Assembly (NCBI GenBank): GCA_041688015.1 | Contig: JBDNIY010000002.1 | Span: 1 to 64,000, forward strand | DNA length: 64,000 nt | Direction: 5' to 3' | Source: Parvibaculum sp041688015 | GTDB taxonomy: Bacteria; Pseudomonadota; Alphaproteobacteria; Parvibaculales; Parvibaculaceae | Shown: piece after piece, positions 24,891-33,388 of the stretch | How positions within the stretch are numbered: position 1 is the stretch's first letter | How the letters are laid out: every line of letters starts with the position of its first letter | Notes under the pieces: model-generated | Told to the model about the DNA's origin: nothing | Databases searched by the model: none | What the model saw: only the letters and a program-made list of their open reading frames with translations | Made by a program: the position numbers and the translations under genes

Positions 24891-24972
24891 CGTCATGGCC
24901 CGGCTTGACCGGGCCATCCATCTTCGAGCAATGCCTTAAAGGTGGATGCCCCGCATAAAGCGGGGCATGACG
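24891..24972. repeat. Composite palindromic repeat (family B)
   Basis: Two stem-loops face each other: cgtcatggcccgg-cttga-ccgggccatccatc and ggtggatgccccgc-ataaa-gcggggcatgacg. The outer ends (CGTCATG and CATGACG) are mutually complementary, so the whole element can fold as one long palindrome. It lies between the EamA start and the serine hydrolase stop. Confidence 0.75.
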
Positions 24973-25008
24973 CCTAATTTATAGTGGAGTGAAACGGCAA
25001 AGCCGTCC

Positions 25009-26250
25009 TCAATCCCCAATCGCGGCATAAACCAACTGCTGCAATTGCGGCCGCAGCGGATAAGTCGAAGACGGATAAAGCTGCGTCATCAGAATGGCGA
25101 TAATGTCTTCTTCGGGATCAATCCAGAAATAGGTTGAGGCCGCGCCACCCCATGAATAATTCCCATGGCTGCCGATCTGCTGTGCTTCAGCCGGATCAAG
25201 CACAACGGCAAAACCAAGTCCAAAGCCCGTGCCTTCCGCCGCCAGCTCGCTAAAGGCCGAAGACGACATCTCCTTCATTGTCCTGTCGTCGGGCAAATGG
25301 TTCATGCGCATGAACTCGATGGTCTTGCGCGAGATAAAGTGATGCCCGTCGAACTCGCCGCCATTGAGCAGCATTTGGCAAAAGCGCCAATAGTCCATCA
25401 TCGTCGAGACAAGCCCGCCGCCGCCCGACAGAAACGTCGGTGCTTTGGCATAGGTGCTCGACGCATCGCCCTTGTCCATCAACCCTTCTTTGTGGGTCAC
25501 AGGATTTTTGAAATAATTACTGGCAAAGCGTCCGAGTTTTTCCTGCGGTATAAAGAAGCCTGTATCCACCATGCCCAGTGGCTTGAAGATGCGGGCATCG
25601 AGAAACTCGTCCAGTGATTGACCTGACAGCACTTCGATCAGCCGTCCGCACACATCGGTTGCCACCGAGTAGCTCCATTCGGTGCCCGGCGAAAACAGCA
25701 GTGGGATATCTGAGAGTTTTTCGACAAATTCCTTCAGCGTCATGCCGACGGTATTGGCCCCGTCGATCCCCCCTGCGCGATACATCGCGTCCACTGGATG
25801 GGCCTGCATGAAGCCATAGGTCAGCCCGGACGTATGCGTTAACAGATCACGGATCGTCATCTCGCGTTCACAGGGCTTTGTGTCGTAGGCCTCTGCCGTG
25901 CCGCCTGCCCAGACCTTTAGCTTCTTGAACTCCGGGATATATTTCGACACCGGATGATTGATCTGAAACTTGCCTTCCTCATGCAGCATCATCAGCGCGG
26001 TGCTGGTGATCGGTTTAGACATCGAATAGATACGAAAGATTGTATCGGGCGTTACCGGCTCTTTGGTGTCCTTATCCTTGACGCCAATGCACTCAAAATG
26101 CGCAATCTCGCCTCGCCGCGACACCAACGTTGAGACGCCCGCGAGCTTCCCGCTGTCGAGATAAGACCGCATAAAATTCGGGATCTCCGCCAACCGCGAC
26201 GAAATCAGGCCCACATCTTCCGCCCGTACAACCTTTGCCGTCACGTTCAT
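25009..26250 (-). CDS. Serine hydrolase, class C beta-lactamase/esterase family
   Basis: 413 residues. The penicillin-binding fold is recognised by the SxxK motif in YSMSKPITSTAL (about residue 86), the Tyr motif WSYSVATD near 190, and the C-terminal QIGSHGNYSWGGAAST in place of the KTG triad. This makes it an EstB/beta-lactamase-like hydrolase rather than a true beta-lactamase. No signal peptide is seen, so it is cytoplasmic. ATG 26250 has gggagag 3-9 nt upstream. The natural ester or amide substrate is unknown. It is followed upstream by a related second hydrolase. Confidence 0.87.
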   Translation of the reverse strand: MNVTAKVVRAEDVGLISSRLAEIPNFMRSYLDSGKLAGVSTLVSRRGEIAHFECIGVKDKDTKEPVTPDTIFRIYSMSKPITSTALMMLHEEGKFQINHPVSKYIPEFKKLKVWAGGTAEAYDTKPCEREMTIRDLLTHTSGLTYGFMQAHPVDAMYRAGGIDGANTVGMTLKEFVEKLSDIPLLFSPGTEWSYSVATDVCGRLIEVLSGQSLDEFLDARIFKPLGMVDTGFFIPQEKLGRFASNYFKNPVTHKEGLMDKGDASSTYAKAPTFLSGGGGLVSTMMDYWRFCQMLLNGGEFDGHHFISRKTIEFMRMNHLPDDRTMKEMSSSAFSELAAEGTGFGLGFAVVLDPAEAQQIGSHGNYSWGGAASTYFWIDPEEDIIAILMTQLYPSSTYPLRPQLQQLVYAAIGD

Positions 26251-26349
26251 TCCGCTCTCCCGCTCTGTCATTTTGTTTTGTGGCGGCAGTCTAACGCCGG
26301 AAAATGCGGCACGCCAAGGGATATGAACAAATCACGTCATAGCGTGGTG

Positions 26350-26462
26350 ATCCTTCGAGACGGCACGAAGGCGTGCCTCCTCAAGATGAGGACAATTATT
26401 TTTTGATTTTTTCACCCTCATCCTGAGGAGGGCCGCTCGGCCCGTCTCGAAGGACGAGGCCC
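26350..26462. repeat. Facing pair of CCTCATCCTGAGGA/CGTCTCGAAGGACGAGG repeats (family C)
   Basis: The left half (ccttcgagacggcacgaagg...cctcctcaagatgagg) and right half (cctcatcctgaggagg...ccgtctcgaaggacgagg) are inverted copies separated by an AT-rich centre with runs of T. They can form a long hairpin. A single copy occurs at 33176. Such elements are frequent REP-like sequences in alphaproteobacteria. Confidence 0.75.
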
Positions 26463-26468
26463 GTGCCC

Positions 26469-27524
26469 TCACCCCCGAAAGCAATCCGCAATCGCCTTGA
26501 TCCAGGCTTTCACGTTCGGCCCGTTGCTTGCATCCGTATTGCCGTGGCGCACGATCACCATATCAAGAGCAGGAATGCAAACCGTGAACTGGCCCAGATA
26601 CCCATTGGCCGAAAACGATCCTTCTCCGCCTATGCCAATCCACCAATGCGCGCCATAGCGATCTTCTTTCACGCCCGCCTGTTGCCATGTCGGCGTGCGG
26701 GCATAGTCAACCCAGCCCGCGGGTAGAATGCGTCTGCCGTCCCACATGCCGTCGCGCAGATAGAGCAAACCAAACTTGGCAAAATCGCGTGGTGTCGCGT
26801 AGCAAAATGACGAACCAATAAATGTGCCTGCCGCATCAAACTTCGGTTGTGCCGTTGTCATGCCAATGGGGTCCAGCAATCGCTCGCGCATGAAGGCTTC
26901 AAAGTCGGGTCCATAAAGTCCCGCCGCCTTCGCCGCGCAGCGCGCAACAATATTGGTCGTGCCTGATGAATATGAAAAAAAGCTCCCCGGTTCATGCGCC
27001 AGCGGAAACGAGGCCGCATAGTGGCCCGCATCGTCCTTGCCCGCGCCAAACAGCATCTCGATCACGTCGGATGCCTGGTCGTCCACATAGTCCTCGCGGA
27101 AGGTGAGCCCGCTCGACATGCGCAGCAATAGATCGAGCGTGATTGTCGCGCGCGGGTCGCCTGCCGTCTCGCGCCATTCGGGCACATCGGCTGGTGCGTG
27201 AATGTCGATCTTGCCGTCGCCCACCAATAGGCCGACTAGCGCATGCGTGATGCTTTTCGCCTTCGACCATGACGGGCAAGTCACATCCGGTCCGAAGCCC
27301 ACCCGATAGCGTTCCGCAATGAGCTTGCCCCCTTGCACAATCACCAGCGCGTCCGTCTCTTCCAAATCCTCCGGCAACACCTCGCTAAAGGCATGGTCAA
27401 GCAGCGCGTCGAGCTTTGCCTTGTCGACATGTGCCGGTATTGATCCTTCCGCCCAGCCTTTCGTCGGCCACGCCAGGCCGGCCGGTTGATGGGGCAGGGC
27501 AGGAAGGTCGGTCGGATATGTCAT
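26469..27524 (-). CDS. Serine hydrolase, 6-aminohexanoate-dimer-hydrolase-like beta-lactamase family
   Basis: 351 residues. SxxK is in CPSWSKAKSITHAL (about 92), the Tyr motif in FSYSSGTTNIVAR (about 185) and GAHWWIGIGGEGSFSANGY stands near the C-terminus. This motif set resembles NylB-type/class C hydrolases. No export signal. ATG 27524 overlaps the stop of the fucosidase gene (ATGA), so it is translated from the fucosidase transcript. A longer frame to 27674 would lie inside that gene. It could remove an acyl group from a glycoside freed by the glycosidases; this is inference. Confidence 0.85.
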   Translation of the reverse strand: MTYPTDLPALPHQPAGLAWPTKGWAEGSIPAHVDKAKLDALLDHAFSEVLPEDLEETDALVIVQGGKLIAERYRVGFGPDVTCPSWSKAKSITHALVGLLVGDGKIDIHAPADVPEWRETAGDPRATITLDLLLRMSSGLTFREDYVDDQASDVIEMLFGAGKDDAGHYAASFPLAHEPGSFFSYSSGTTNIVARCAAKAAGLYGPDFEAFMRERLLDPIGMTTAQPKFDAAGTFIGSSFCYATPRDFAKFGLLYLRDGMWDGRRILPAGWVDYARTPTWQQAGVKEDRYGAHWWIGIGGEGSFSANGYLGQFTVCIPALDMVIVRHGNTDASNGPNVKAWIKAIADCFRG

Positions 27525-28911
27525 GCAAGAACCTTGGAAAGTGAAATGGTAATGGCCGGTGTGTCTTCCAGCGTGGGCAGCGTCACAACAAGGTCGCGTC
27601 CCGCCTGCCGCCAGTTCACGCCACCATAGCCGAGCAGCGTTACCTCCGCACCCTCTGCTGGTGCAAGGTCGCACAGCGTCAGCTCGCCTGCCTCAGGCCT
27701 GCCGAGCACAATCGCGTTGACCCGATTACCTTCTGCCGTAAAGCGCACTGCAAGATTTTCCGCCGTGACGCCTTCCGCCCGTAGCCATGGCCGCGTGCCA
27801 TAGATCGCTTCGCCATTGCGCGCCATCCAAGCGCCGAACCCTTCATTGCCGTTCTTTGACACCGCATCAGCATAGCCGTGGATGATCTCCGTGACGGTAA
27901 GATAGTCGGCATCCGTGTCATTGTGGTTGAAACCGAAACTATGCGACATGCCGCGCGTCGCTTCCCACTTGCGCGGCTGGATATCGTCGAAGGTCGCATA
28001 TTCAGGCGTGCGAAAATCATAATGCGGCGGCTCTTGCGGAATGATCCCCTTGCTCACAGGGCCGTTCGCCATCCGCGCCTTAGCCTTCTCGTCGAATTTA
28101 GCGCGTGCCTCTTTGGAGCGCATCTGCTCGCTCCTCGCCGTCACCGGCATCCAGCGATCGTTGACGACGCCTTTGGGCACATTGTTATAATAATAGGCGA
28201 ACGTCTCGTTCATCTCGTCCAGCGGCGTCGGCCATGAGATGTCGTTCCACAGCACCGAAGGTTTGTATTTATCGATCAGCTCTTTCACCTGCGCGGTGGC
28301 ATAGGCGGGATAATCGCCGCCGGGTACGGAGCCGACAAAGTCGCCTAGCGTGCGCAAGGGTTCGGGATTGACGACCAGTCGATGCCACCCGAATAATAAA
28401 TGCCGTAAGCCAAGCCTTCCGCCCGCACCGCTTCGCCCAGCTCGCCCACAATGTCGCGTTCTGTATGCCAGCCGTCCTTATGCGTATGCGGCACGTTGCT
28501 CGGCCACAGGCTGTAGCCGTCATGGTGTTTTGTCACCAGCACAACATATTTAGCGCCTGATAGTTTGAATAGCCGCGCCCATTCCTTGGGGTCCCATTGT
28601 TCGAGCCCTTTCAAAAATGGCGCACGGAAATCTTCGTAAGGTGCGTCGTGCCACACTTCTTTGTGGTGCTTTGTGCTGTCGCTTTCAGGCACCTTGATCG
28701 CGTTCGCATACCATTCGGTATAGGGCGTTAGAGCGACGGCAATATCATATTGCGTGGCGAAAGTTTCGCCAATGCTGCCGTGATGCGAGGCAAAGGACGG
28801 GATCGCCCACATGCCCCAATGGATGAAAATGCCAAATTTGGCATCGTCATACCACTCCGGCACTTTATGGGCGTTGAGCGAAGCAAGGGTAGGCTCGAAA
28901 GGCGTCATCAT
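27521..28911 (-). pseudogene. GH29 alpha-L-fucosidase, apparent frameshift
   Basis: The N-terminal half carries KFGIFIHWGMWAIPSFA and YVVLVTKHHDGYSLWPS; the C-terminal half carries RTLGDFVGSVPGGDYPAYA and PSVLWNDISWP, with the nucleophile Asp in the last motif. Both are typical of GH29. The halves are in different frames: the first ends after GIDWSSIPNPCAR, and restoring one T in ggtcg(t)tcaatcccgaaccc near 28371 gives GGIDWSFNPEPLRTLGD and a 463-residue protein with no other defect. ATG 28911 follows caggacc. The enzyme would release L-fucose from glycans; no signal peptide is visible. Either a sequencing deletion or a recent mutation explains it. The stop overlaps the start of the serine hydrolase. 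Confidence 0.85.
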
Positions 28912-29067
28912 GCTTGGTCCTGCGTCTTTTACGATGATGAATGCCTGCGATGGTGCCTGCCCGTTGTCCGGCTGTAAATCGCCAATACAATTTCCGTTTC
29001 CTGCCATTGCCCTTGCCAGCCATCGCGCTAAGCTTGCCTCAACAAATGAAAAGGCAGGGAGGCCGGA

Positions 29068-31038
29068 ATGGCATTGCAACGATTGCAGATCGAAGGCGAA
29101 TGGTTCACCGATGAGAGCGGTCATGCCCACATCCTACGCGGGGTCAATCTGGGTGGCGACTGCAAGATGCCGTTCACGCCCAATGGGCACACCAACCTGC
29201 CCACCGATTTCAGCGACCATCGCACCGTCTCCTTTGTCGGCCGCCCGTTTCCGCTCGATGAAGCGCCAGAGCATTTTGCACGCCTCAAGGCATGGGGTTT
29301 CAATTGCCTGCGATTGTTGACCACATGGGAAGCCGTCGAACACGCCGGCCCTCGCCAATATGACGAAGCCTATCTCGATTATTTCGCCGCGCTCTGCCGC
29401 ATGGCAGGCGACTATGGCATGTATGTCTTTGTCGATTTCCATCAGGACGTTTGGAGCCGCATGACGGGCGGCGATGGCGCGCCAGGCTGGTGCTTTGAGG
29501 CGGTCGGCCTCGACTTCACCAAGTTCCGCGCCGCCGGTGCCGCCCATGTCATGCAATATAAATATGATTTTGCCCGTGGTGGTCGGCAGGAAGACAACTA
29601 CGGCACCATGACGTGGTCACAAAACTATCGCTATCCCGCCAATGCCTTCATGTGGACCTTCTTCTTTGCGGGCAAGACATTCTGCCCCGACTTCATGATC
29701 GACGGGCGCAACGTGCAGGACTATCTGCAAGATCATTACATCGGTGCGATGGAAGCCGTCGCCCACCGCATCAAAGACCTCCCCAATGTCATCGGCTTTG
29801 ACAGCCTGAACGAGCCGGGGTCTGGCTATGTCGGCAAGTCGATGAGCTACCAGCATCTCGCCAAAAGCGAAATGGCCCACACCCATCCGCGTCCGGGCCT
29901 TGCTTGGTCGGTGCTTGATGGGCTGGCCGTGGCGCGTGGCTTGCCGCGCGACATTCCCGTCCTCAAATTGGATTGGGAGGTCAAGCGCGTCGTCGCAGCC
30001 GGCGTCGAGCGCGTCAATCCCGATGGCGTGTCGATCTGGCTTAATGGTGCCAAATGCCCGTTTGAGCAAGCGGGTGCCTACCGTCTCAATGGCGATAAGA
30101 TCGAAGTGCTGGACGAGCATTTTTTCCGCAAGCGAGGTGAGACAACCTTTGCCATGGAACGCGACTTCATGGGGCCGTTCTTCCAGCGCGTGGCCCAAGC
30201 CGTGCGCGACATTGAGCCCGACTGGTTGCTCTTTGCCGAACTTGACCCCGGCGAAAGCTCCGCCCATGGCTTCCCCAAGGACACGCCGCGCGGCACCGTC
30301 AATGCAAGCCACTGGTATGACATTGTTACGCTCAGCACCAAGACCTTCGGCTTCCCGACATGGCTCAACCCCTATTCAGGCCGCACATTGGAAGGCGCTG
30401 ACGCCATCGAAGAGGCTTATACAAAGCAACTCGGTTTCATCAAGAACAACGCCATGACGCTAAACGATGGGCAGGGTGCCCCCACGTTGATCGGCGAATT
30501 CGGCATTCCCTATGATCTGCACGATGCCGCCGCCTATAAGGCATGGGCCGCTGGTGACCACAGCGCCGCCCCTTGGGAAAAGCACGTCATCGCACTTGAT
30601 CTCATGTATTCGGCCATGGACAAATTATTGATCTCATCGACCCATTGGAACTACACCGCCTCCAATCGCAATGATCAGGCAGTCGGCGACGGTTGGAACC
30701 AGGAAGACCTCTCGATCTACAGCGTCGATCAACGCACCGACAGCAACGACATCAACAGCGGTGGCCGGGCGCTCGCAGGTTTCGTGCGCCCTTATGCGCG
30801 CTCGATTGCAGGTCGCCCCCTGAAGGTCAAATTCAAACGCGAGACAGGCCTCTTCCGCTTCGTCTATGAGGCCTCCAGCGACAGCGACACCGAGATTTTC
30901 GTGCCTGCATTGCAATATCCCAACGGCTTCAACGTGGAAGTCGAAGGCGGCACCTTTACCCGCGCCGATGTCAACCAATCCATCACCGTCCGCGCCGACG
31001 GCATCGGCAAAGTCGGCGTTTCGATTACGCGACTTTGA
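29068..31038 (+). CDS. GH5 glycosidase, glucosylceramidase/EGCrP-like (GH5_12-like)
   Basis: 656 residues. The TIM barrel has the acid/base Glu in GFDSLNEPGSGYVG (about residue 250) and the nucleophile Glu in TLIGEFGIPYDLHDA (about 475). The segments FVDFHQDVWSRMTGGDGAPGW, NYGTMTWSQNY and FFFAGKTFCPDF resemble the fungal glucosylceramidase/steryl-glucosidase branch as I remember it. A C-terminal beta-sandwich follows (RPLKVKFKRETGLFRFVYEA). No signal peptide is present. The likely substrates are glucosylceramide, steryl glucoside or similar glycolipids. gggaggccgga precedes ATG 29068. It diverges from, and overlaps the possible upstream extension of, the fucosidase gene. Confidence 0.87.
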   Translation: MALQRLQIEGEWFTDESGHAHILRGVNLGGDCKMPFTPNGHTNLPTDFSDHRTVSFVGRPFPLDEAPEHFARLKAWGFNCLRLLTTWEAVEHAGPRQYDEAYLDYFAALCRMAGDYGMYVFVDFHQDVWSRMTGGDGAPGWCFEAVGLDFTKFRAAGAAHVMQYKYDFARGGRQEDNYGTMTWSQNYRYPANAFMWTFFFAGKTFCPDFMIDGRNVQDYLQDHYIGAMEAVAHRIKDLPNVIGFDSLNEPGSGYVGKSMSYQHLAKSEMAHTHPRPGLAWSVLDGLAVARGLPRDIPVLKLDWEVKRVVAAGVERVNPDGVSIWLNGAKCPFEQAGAYRLNGDKIEVLDEHFFRKRGETTFAMERDFMGPFFQRVAQAVRDIEPDWLLFAELDPGESSAHGFPKDTPRGTVNASHWYDIVTLSTKTFGFPTWLNPYSGRTLEGADAIEEAYTKQLGFIKNNAMTLNDGQGAPTLIGEFGIPYDLHDAAAYKAWAAGDHSAAPWEKHVIALDLMYSAMDKLLISSTHWNYTASNRNDQAVGDGWNQEDLSIYSVDQRTDSNDINSGGRALAGFVRPYARSIAGRPLKVKFKRETGLFRFVYEASSDSDTEIFVPALQYPNGFNVEVEGGTFTRADVNQSITVRADGIGKVGVSITRL

Positions 31039-31053
31039 TTTGCGATAACCACA

Positions 31054-31167
31054 AATAATGCTGTCATCCCGGCACAAGGCCGGGATGACAGCAAAAATTG
31101 TGGAACGGTCTTGCCTAAAATTTTGTGTCGTCTCGGGGCTTGACCCCGGGACCCATCTTTCTTCTTG
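31054..31167. repeat. Two family B palindromes in the GH5-IclR gap
   Basis: ctgtcatcccggcacaaggccgggatgacag is an almost perfect hairpin, followed by gtcgtctcggggcttgaccccgggaccca, a second variant. A half copy of the family A tail (ttgggtgagggtctt) follows at 31183. The 168-nt gap between the two convergent genes holds nothing else. Confidence 0.75.
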
Positions 31168-31206
31168 CTCCTACGCACAATTGGGTGAGGGTCTTACTTC
31201 CTCCCC

Positions 31207-31968
31207 TCACAACCCAGCCGATATAGCCGCTGCTGCATCCTGCAGTGTTGCCAGATAGCGCTTTGCCGCTTCCGCTTCGCTCATTGCCGAGCCGAAGTAG
31301 CGCAGCGTCATTGCCGCCACCGCCTTGCCGTTCTCAAACACGGGCACCGCCATGCCTTGCAGCGCGTCGCCCGGCGTGGGCGATGTCGTGGCATAGCCGT
31401 GTTTGCGTATGCCTGTTAAGAGCCGCGTCACGGCTTTTTCATCATGCGCCATCGCATTGCGCCGCGCTTTTGAATTGCGCATCAGCGCCATCACCGTCTC
31501 GCGTTCGGCCTCATCGCAATAGGCGATATAGGCGCGCCCCACCGCCGAGAGCAGCATGGGAATGCGCAGACCCAAAAAGTCATGGTCGGTGGCAAAGGGG
31601 CTCTCGGCCCGCGTGCTTGTGCGCACCAGCATCTGGTCGCCATCAGGTGTCGCCAGACCCATAGGCCATTTGTGCTGTGCCGTCAGCGCCGACAGAAAAG
31701 GCCGCGCCGCCTCGACGATTTTTTCGGCATAGCGAAATCCACCCGAGAGTTGCAGCACCCGCTCGCCCACTTCGTAGCCTGCTTTGCGCGACACGCGGCG
31801 TGCATAGCCGCCCGCAATCAGCGTATCAAGCAGGCGCACCAGCGTCGATTTAGGCAACTTTGTTTGGTCATGGAGTGCGCTAAGAGACGTGCTGGTTTGC
31901 AGATTAAGTGTCTCTAGCACCTGCAAGGCGCGTAAAACCGGCTGTATTTGCTGGGTTTTTTCATCCAT
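31207..31968 (-). CDS. IclR-family transcriptional regulator
   Basis: 253 residues. An N-terminal winged HTH (SLSALHDQTKLPKSTLVRLLDTLIAGGY, about 27-55) is followed by the IclR effector domain, GVGRAYIAYCDEAERE-like near 150 and GDALQGMAVPVF near 205. It diverges from a TauD dioxygenase gene, and a perfect inverted repeat (AATTCCG-N5-CGGAATT) lies 10 nt from its start. It probably represses itself and the dioxygenase in the absence of a small-acid inducer. Confidence 0.9.
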   Translation of the reverse strand: MDEKTQQIQPVLRALQVLETLNLQTSTSLSALHDQTKLPKSTLVRLLDTLIAGGYARRVSRKAGYEVGERVLQLSGGFRYAEKIVEAARPFLSALTAQHKWPMGLATPDGDQMLVRTSTRAESPFATDHDFLGLRIPMLLSAVGRAYIAYCDEAERETVMALMRNSKARRNAMAHDEKAVTRLLTGIRKHGYATTSPTPGDALQGMAVPVFENGKAVAAMTLRYFGSAMSEAEAAKRYLATLQDAAAAISAGL

Positions 31969-31978
31969 GCACCATACT

Positions 31979-31997
31979 AATTCCGCTGCACGGAATT
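31979..31997. promoter_or_regulatory. Candidate IclR operator, AATTCCG-N5-CGGAATT
   Basis: Perfect 7-nt arms with a 5-nt centre lie in the 98-nt gap between the IclR gene and the divergent dioxygenase gene. TTCCG/CGGAA half-sites are common among IclR-type operators. No second equally good palindrome is visible in the gap. Confidence 0.65.
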
Positions 31998-32066
31998 TAC
32001 AAACTTTATGGTCATATGGTTTTTAATCATGCCGATAGGGTGAACCCACCCTTGGAGGAGGATCAC

Positions 32067-32936
32067 ATGAACCAGCATCTTGCATCAGCCGCTGTTGCCG
32101 CCGCGTGCCAGCCTTTCACCGTCAAGCCGCTCACGCCGACCATCGGCGCCGAAGTGCATGACATTGATCTGGCCACCCCGCTCGATGCGGCCACGCTCGC
32201 CGCGCTCCGTCAGACGCTTTTGGAATGGAAGGTTATTTTCTTCCGTAATCAGAACATCACGACCGAACAACATCTCGCCTTTGCGCGCAATTTTGGCGAG
32301 TTGGAAGTCCACCCTTTCGCCCCGCAAAAACCCGGCTTCCCGGAAATCCTGCCCATCACCCACGACAAGGACAACAAGGGCAAGGAAAACCGCTGGCATT
32401 CTGACGTCACATGGCGCGAATGCCCCTCTCTCGGTTCGATATTGCGCTCGCTCGAAGTCCCCGACGTTGGCGGCGACACATTGTTTTCCGACATGTATGC
32501 GGCCTATGACAATTTGCCCGACGACATCAAGGCTGAACTCGACGGCAAGACGGCCATTCACGACTTCGCGCATTTTCGCATCGCCATGCGCCAGCGTGGC
32601 AAGAGCGAAGCTGAGATCGAGGAGATGAACAAAAAATACCCGATGGTCGAACATCCCGTGTTCCGCACCCATCCCGAGACGGGCCGCAAAGGTATCTATG
32701 TCAACGGTGCCTTCACCCAGCGCATTGTCGGCATGGACAAGGACAAATCCGACGCCATGCTTGCTTATCTTTATGCGCAAGCCGCGACGCCCGAATATCA
32801 GTGCCGCTTTCGCTGGGCCGTCAACTCGCTCGCCTTCTGGGACAACCGCGCCTGCCAGCATTATGCGGCATCCGACTATTGGCCCGCCGTGCGGCGCATG
32901 GAACGCGCCACCATCATCGGTGATCGTCCCTATTGA
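32067..32936 (+). CDS. TauD/TfdA-family 2-oxoglutarate/Fe(II) dioxygenase (third copy)
   Basis: 289 residues from ATG 32067 with ggaggagg upstream. The HxD motif is RWHSDVTWRECP (about residue 113), the distal His lies in WDNRACQHYAASDY, and the 2-oxoglutarate Arg in VRRMERATIIGDRPY at the C-terminus. An insert EAEIEEMNKKYPMVEHPV resembles the TfdA/SdpA side of the family. It is divergent from an IclR gene and is presumably its target. This is the third such enzyme in the window, each with a different local regulator or promoter. The substrate is unknown. Confidence 0.9.
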   Translation: MNQHLASAAVAAACQPFTVKPLTPTIGAEVHDIDLATPLDAATLAALRQTLLEWKVIFFRNQNITTEQHLAFARNFGELEVHPFAPQKPGFPEILPITHDKDNKGKENRWHSDVTWRECPSLGSILRSLEVPDVGGDTLFSDMYAAYDNLPDDIKAELDGKTAIHDFAHFRIAMRQRGKSEAEIEEMNKKYPMVEHPVFRTHPETGRKGIYVNGAFTQRIVGMDKDKSDAMLAYLYAQAATPEYQCRFRWAVNSLAFWDNRACQHYAASDYWPAVRRMERATIIGDRPY

Positions 32937-33074
32937 GGGCCGCGCTTTTGATAACGTCAGGTGCGTAATTTTTATGCCCCTTGCGACAGAATGTCCGTGA
33001 CGCCGCTAACAAATCACGCGACACTCTTTTCATGGAAATGTGCTCCGCTTTAAGGAAAGCTGTTGAGCGCAGTG

Positions 33075-33116
33075 AAGGCCGCGTTTCTGGGGAGGGACGC
33101 GGTCTTCTGCCTTTTC
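33075..33116 (+). terminator. Hairpin downstream of the third TauD gene
   Basis: aaggccgcgt-N12-acgcggtctt forms a GC-rich stem followed by ctgccttttc. Its position 139 nt after the dioxygenase stop makes it a plausible terminator, although the T-tract is short. Confidence 0.45.
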
Positions 33117-33175
33117 AGGACATCCTTATAAAACAGAAACCATCATCCCAAGGAGCGGAAAAGCCGCGTCTCGAA

Positions 33176-33224
33176 GCCTCATCCTGAGGAGGTTGCGCAG
33201 CAACCGTCTCGAAGGACGAGGTCC
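33176..33224. repeat. Single family C repeat
   Basis: cctcatcctgaggagg-ttgcgcagcaa-ccgtctcgaaggacgagg matches the right half of the pair at 26350, with its own small internal hairpin (ttgcgcagcaa). Confidence 0.7.
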
Positions 33225-33235
33225 CAACAAACTCC

Positions 33236-33388
33236 CGTCATGGCCCGACTTGATCGGGCCATCCACCTTACTTCAGCATCGGCGTAGATGGATCGCCCGA
33301 TCAAGTCGGGCGATGACATTTTGTGTGATCATAGAGCCAATAAAAATTCAGTGTCGTCCCGGGACTTGATCCCGGGACCCACCTCACA
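33236..33388. repeat. Array of three family B palindromes
   Basis: Three hairpins follow one another: cgtcatggcccgacttgatcgggccatccacc, tagatggatcgcccgatcaagtcgggcgatgacattttg (a near-inverted copy of the first) and tgtcgtcccgggacttgatcccgggacccacct. The last reaches the oligopeptidase stop. The 447-nt gap 32937-33383 contains only these, the family C copy and the hairpin at 33075; I see no gene in it. Confidence 0.8.

Noticed and set aside
28360..28385. Programmed frameshift in the fucosidase
   Set aside because: No slippery heptamer, downstream structure or upstream Shine-Dalgarno-like stimulator is visible.
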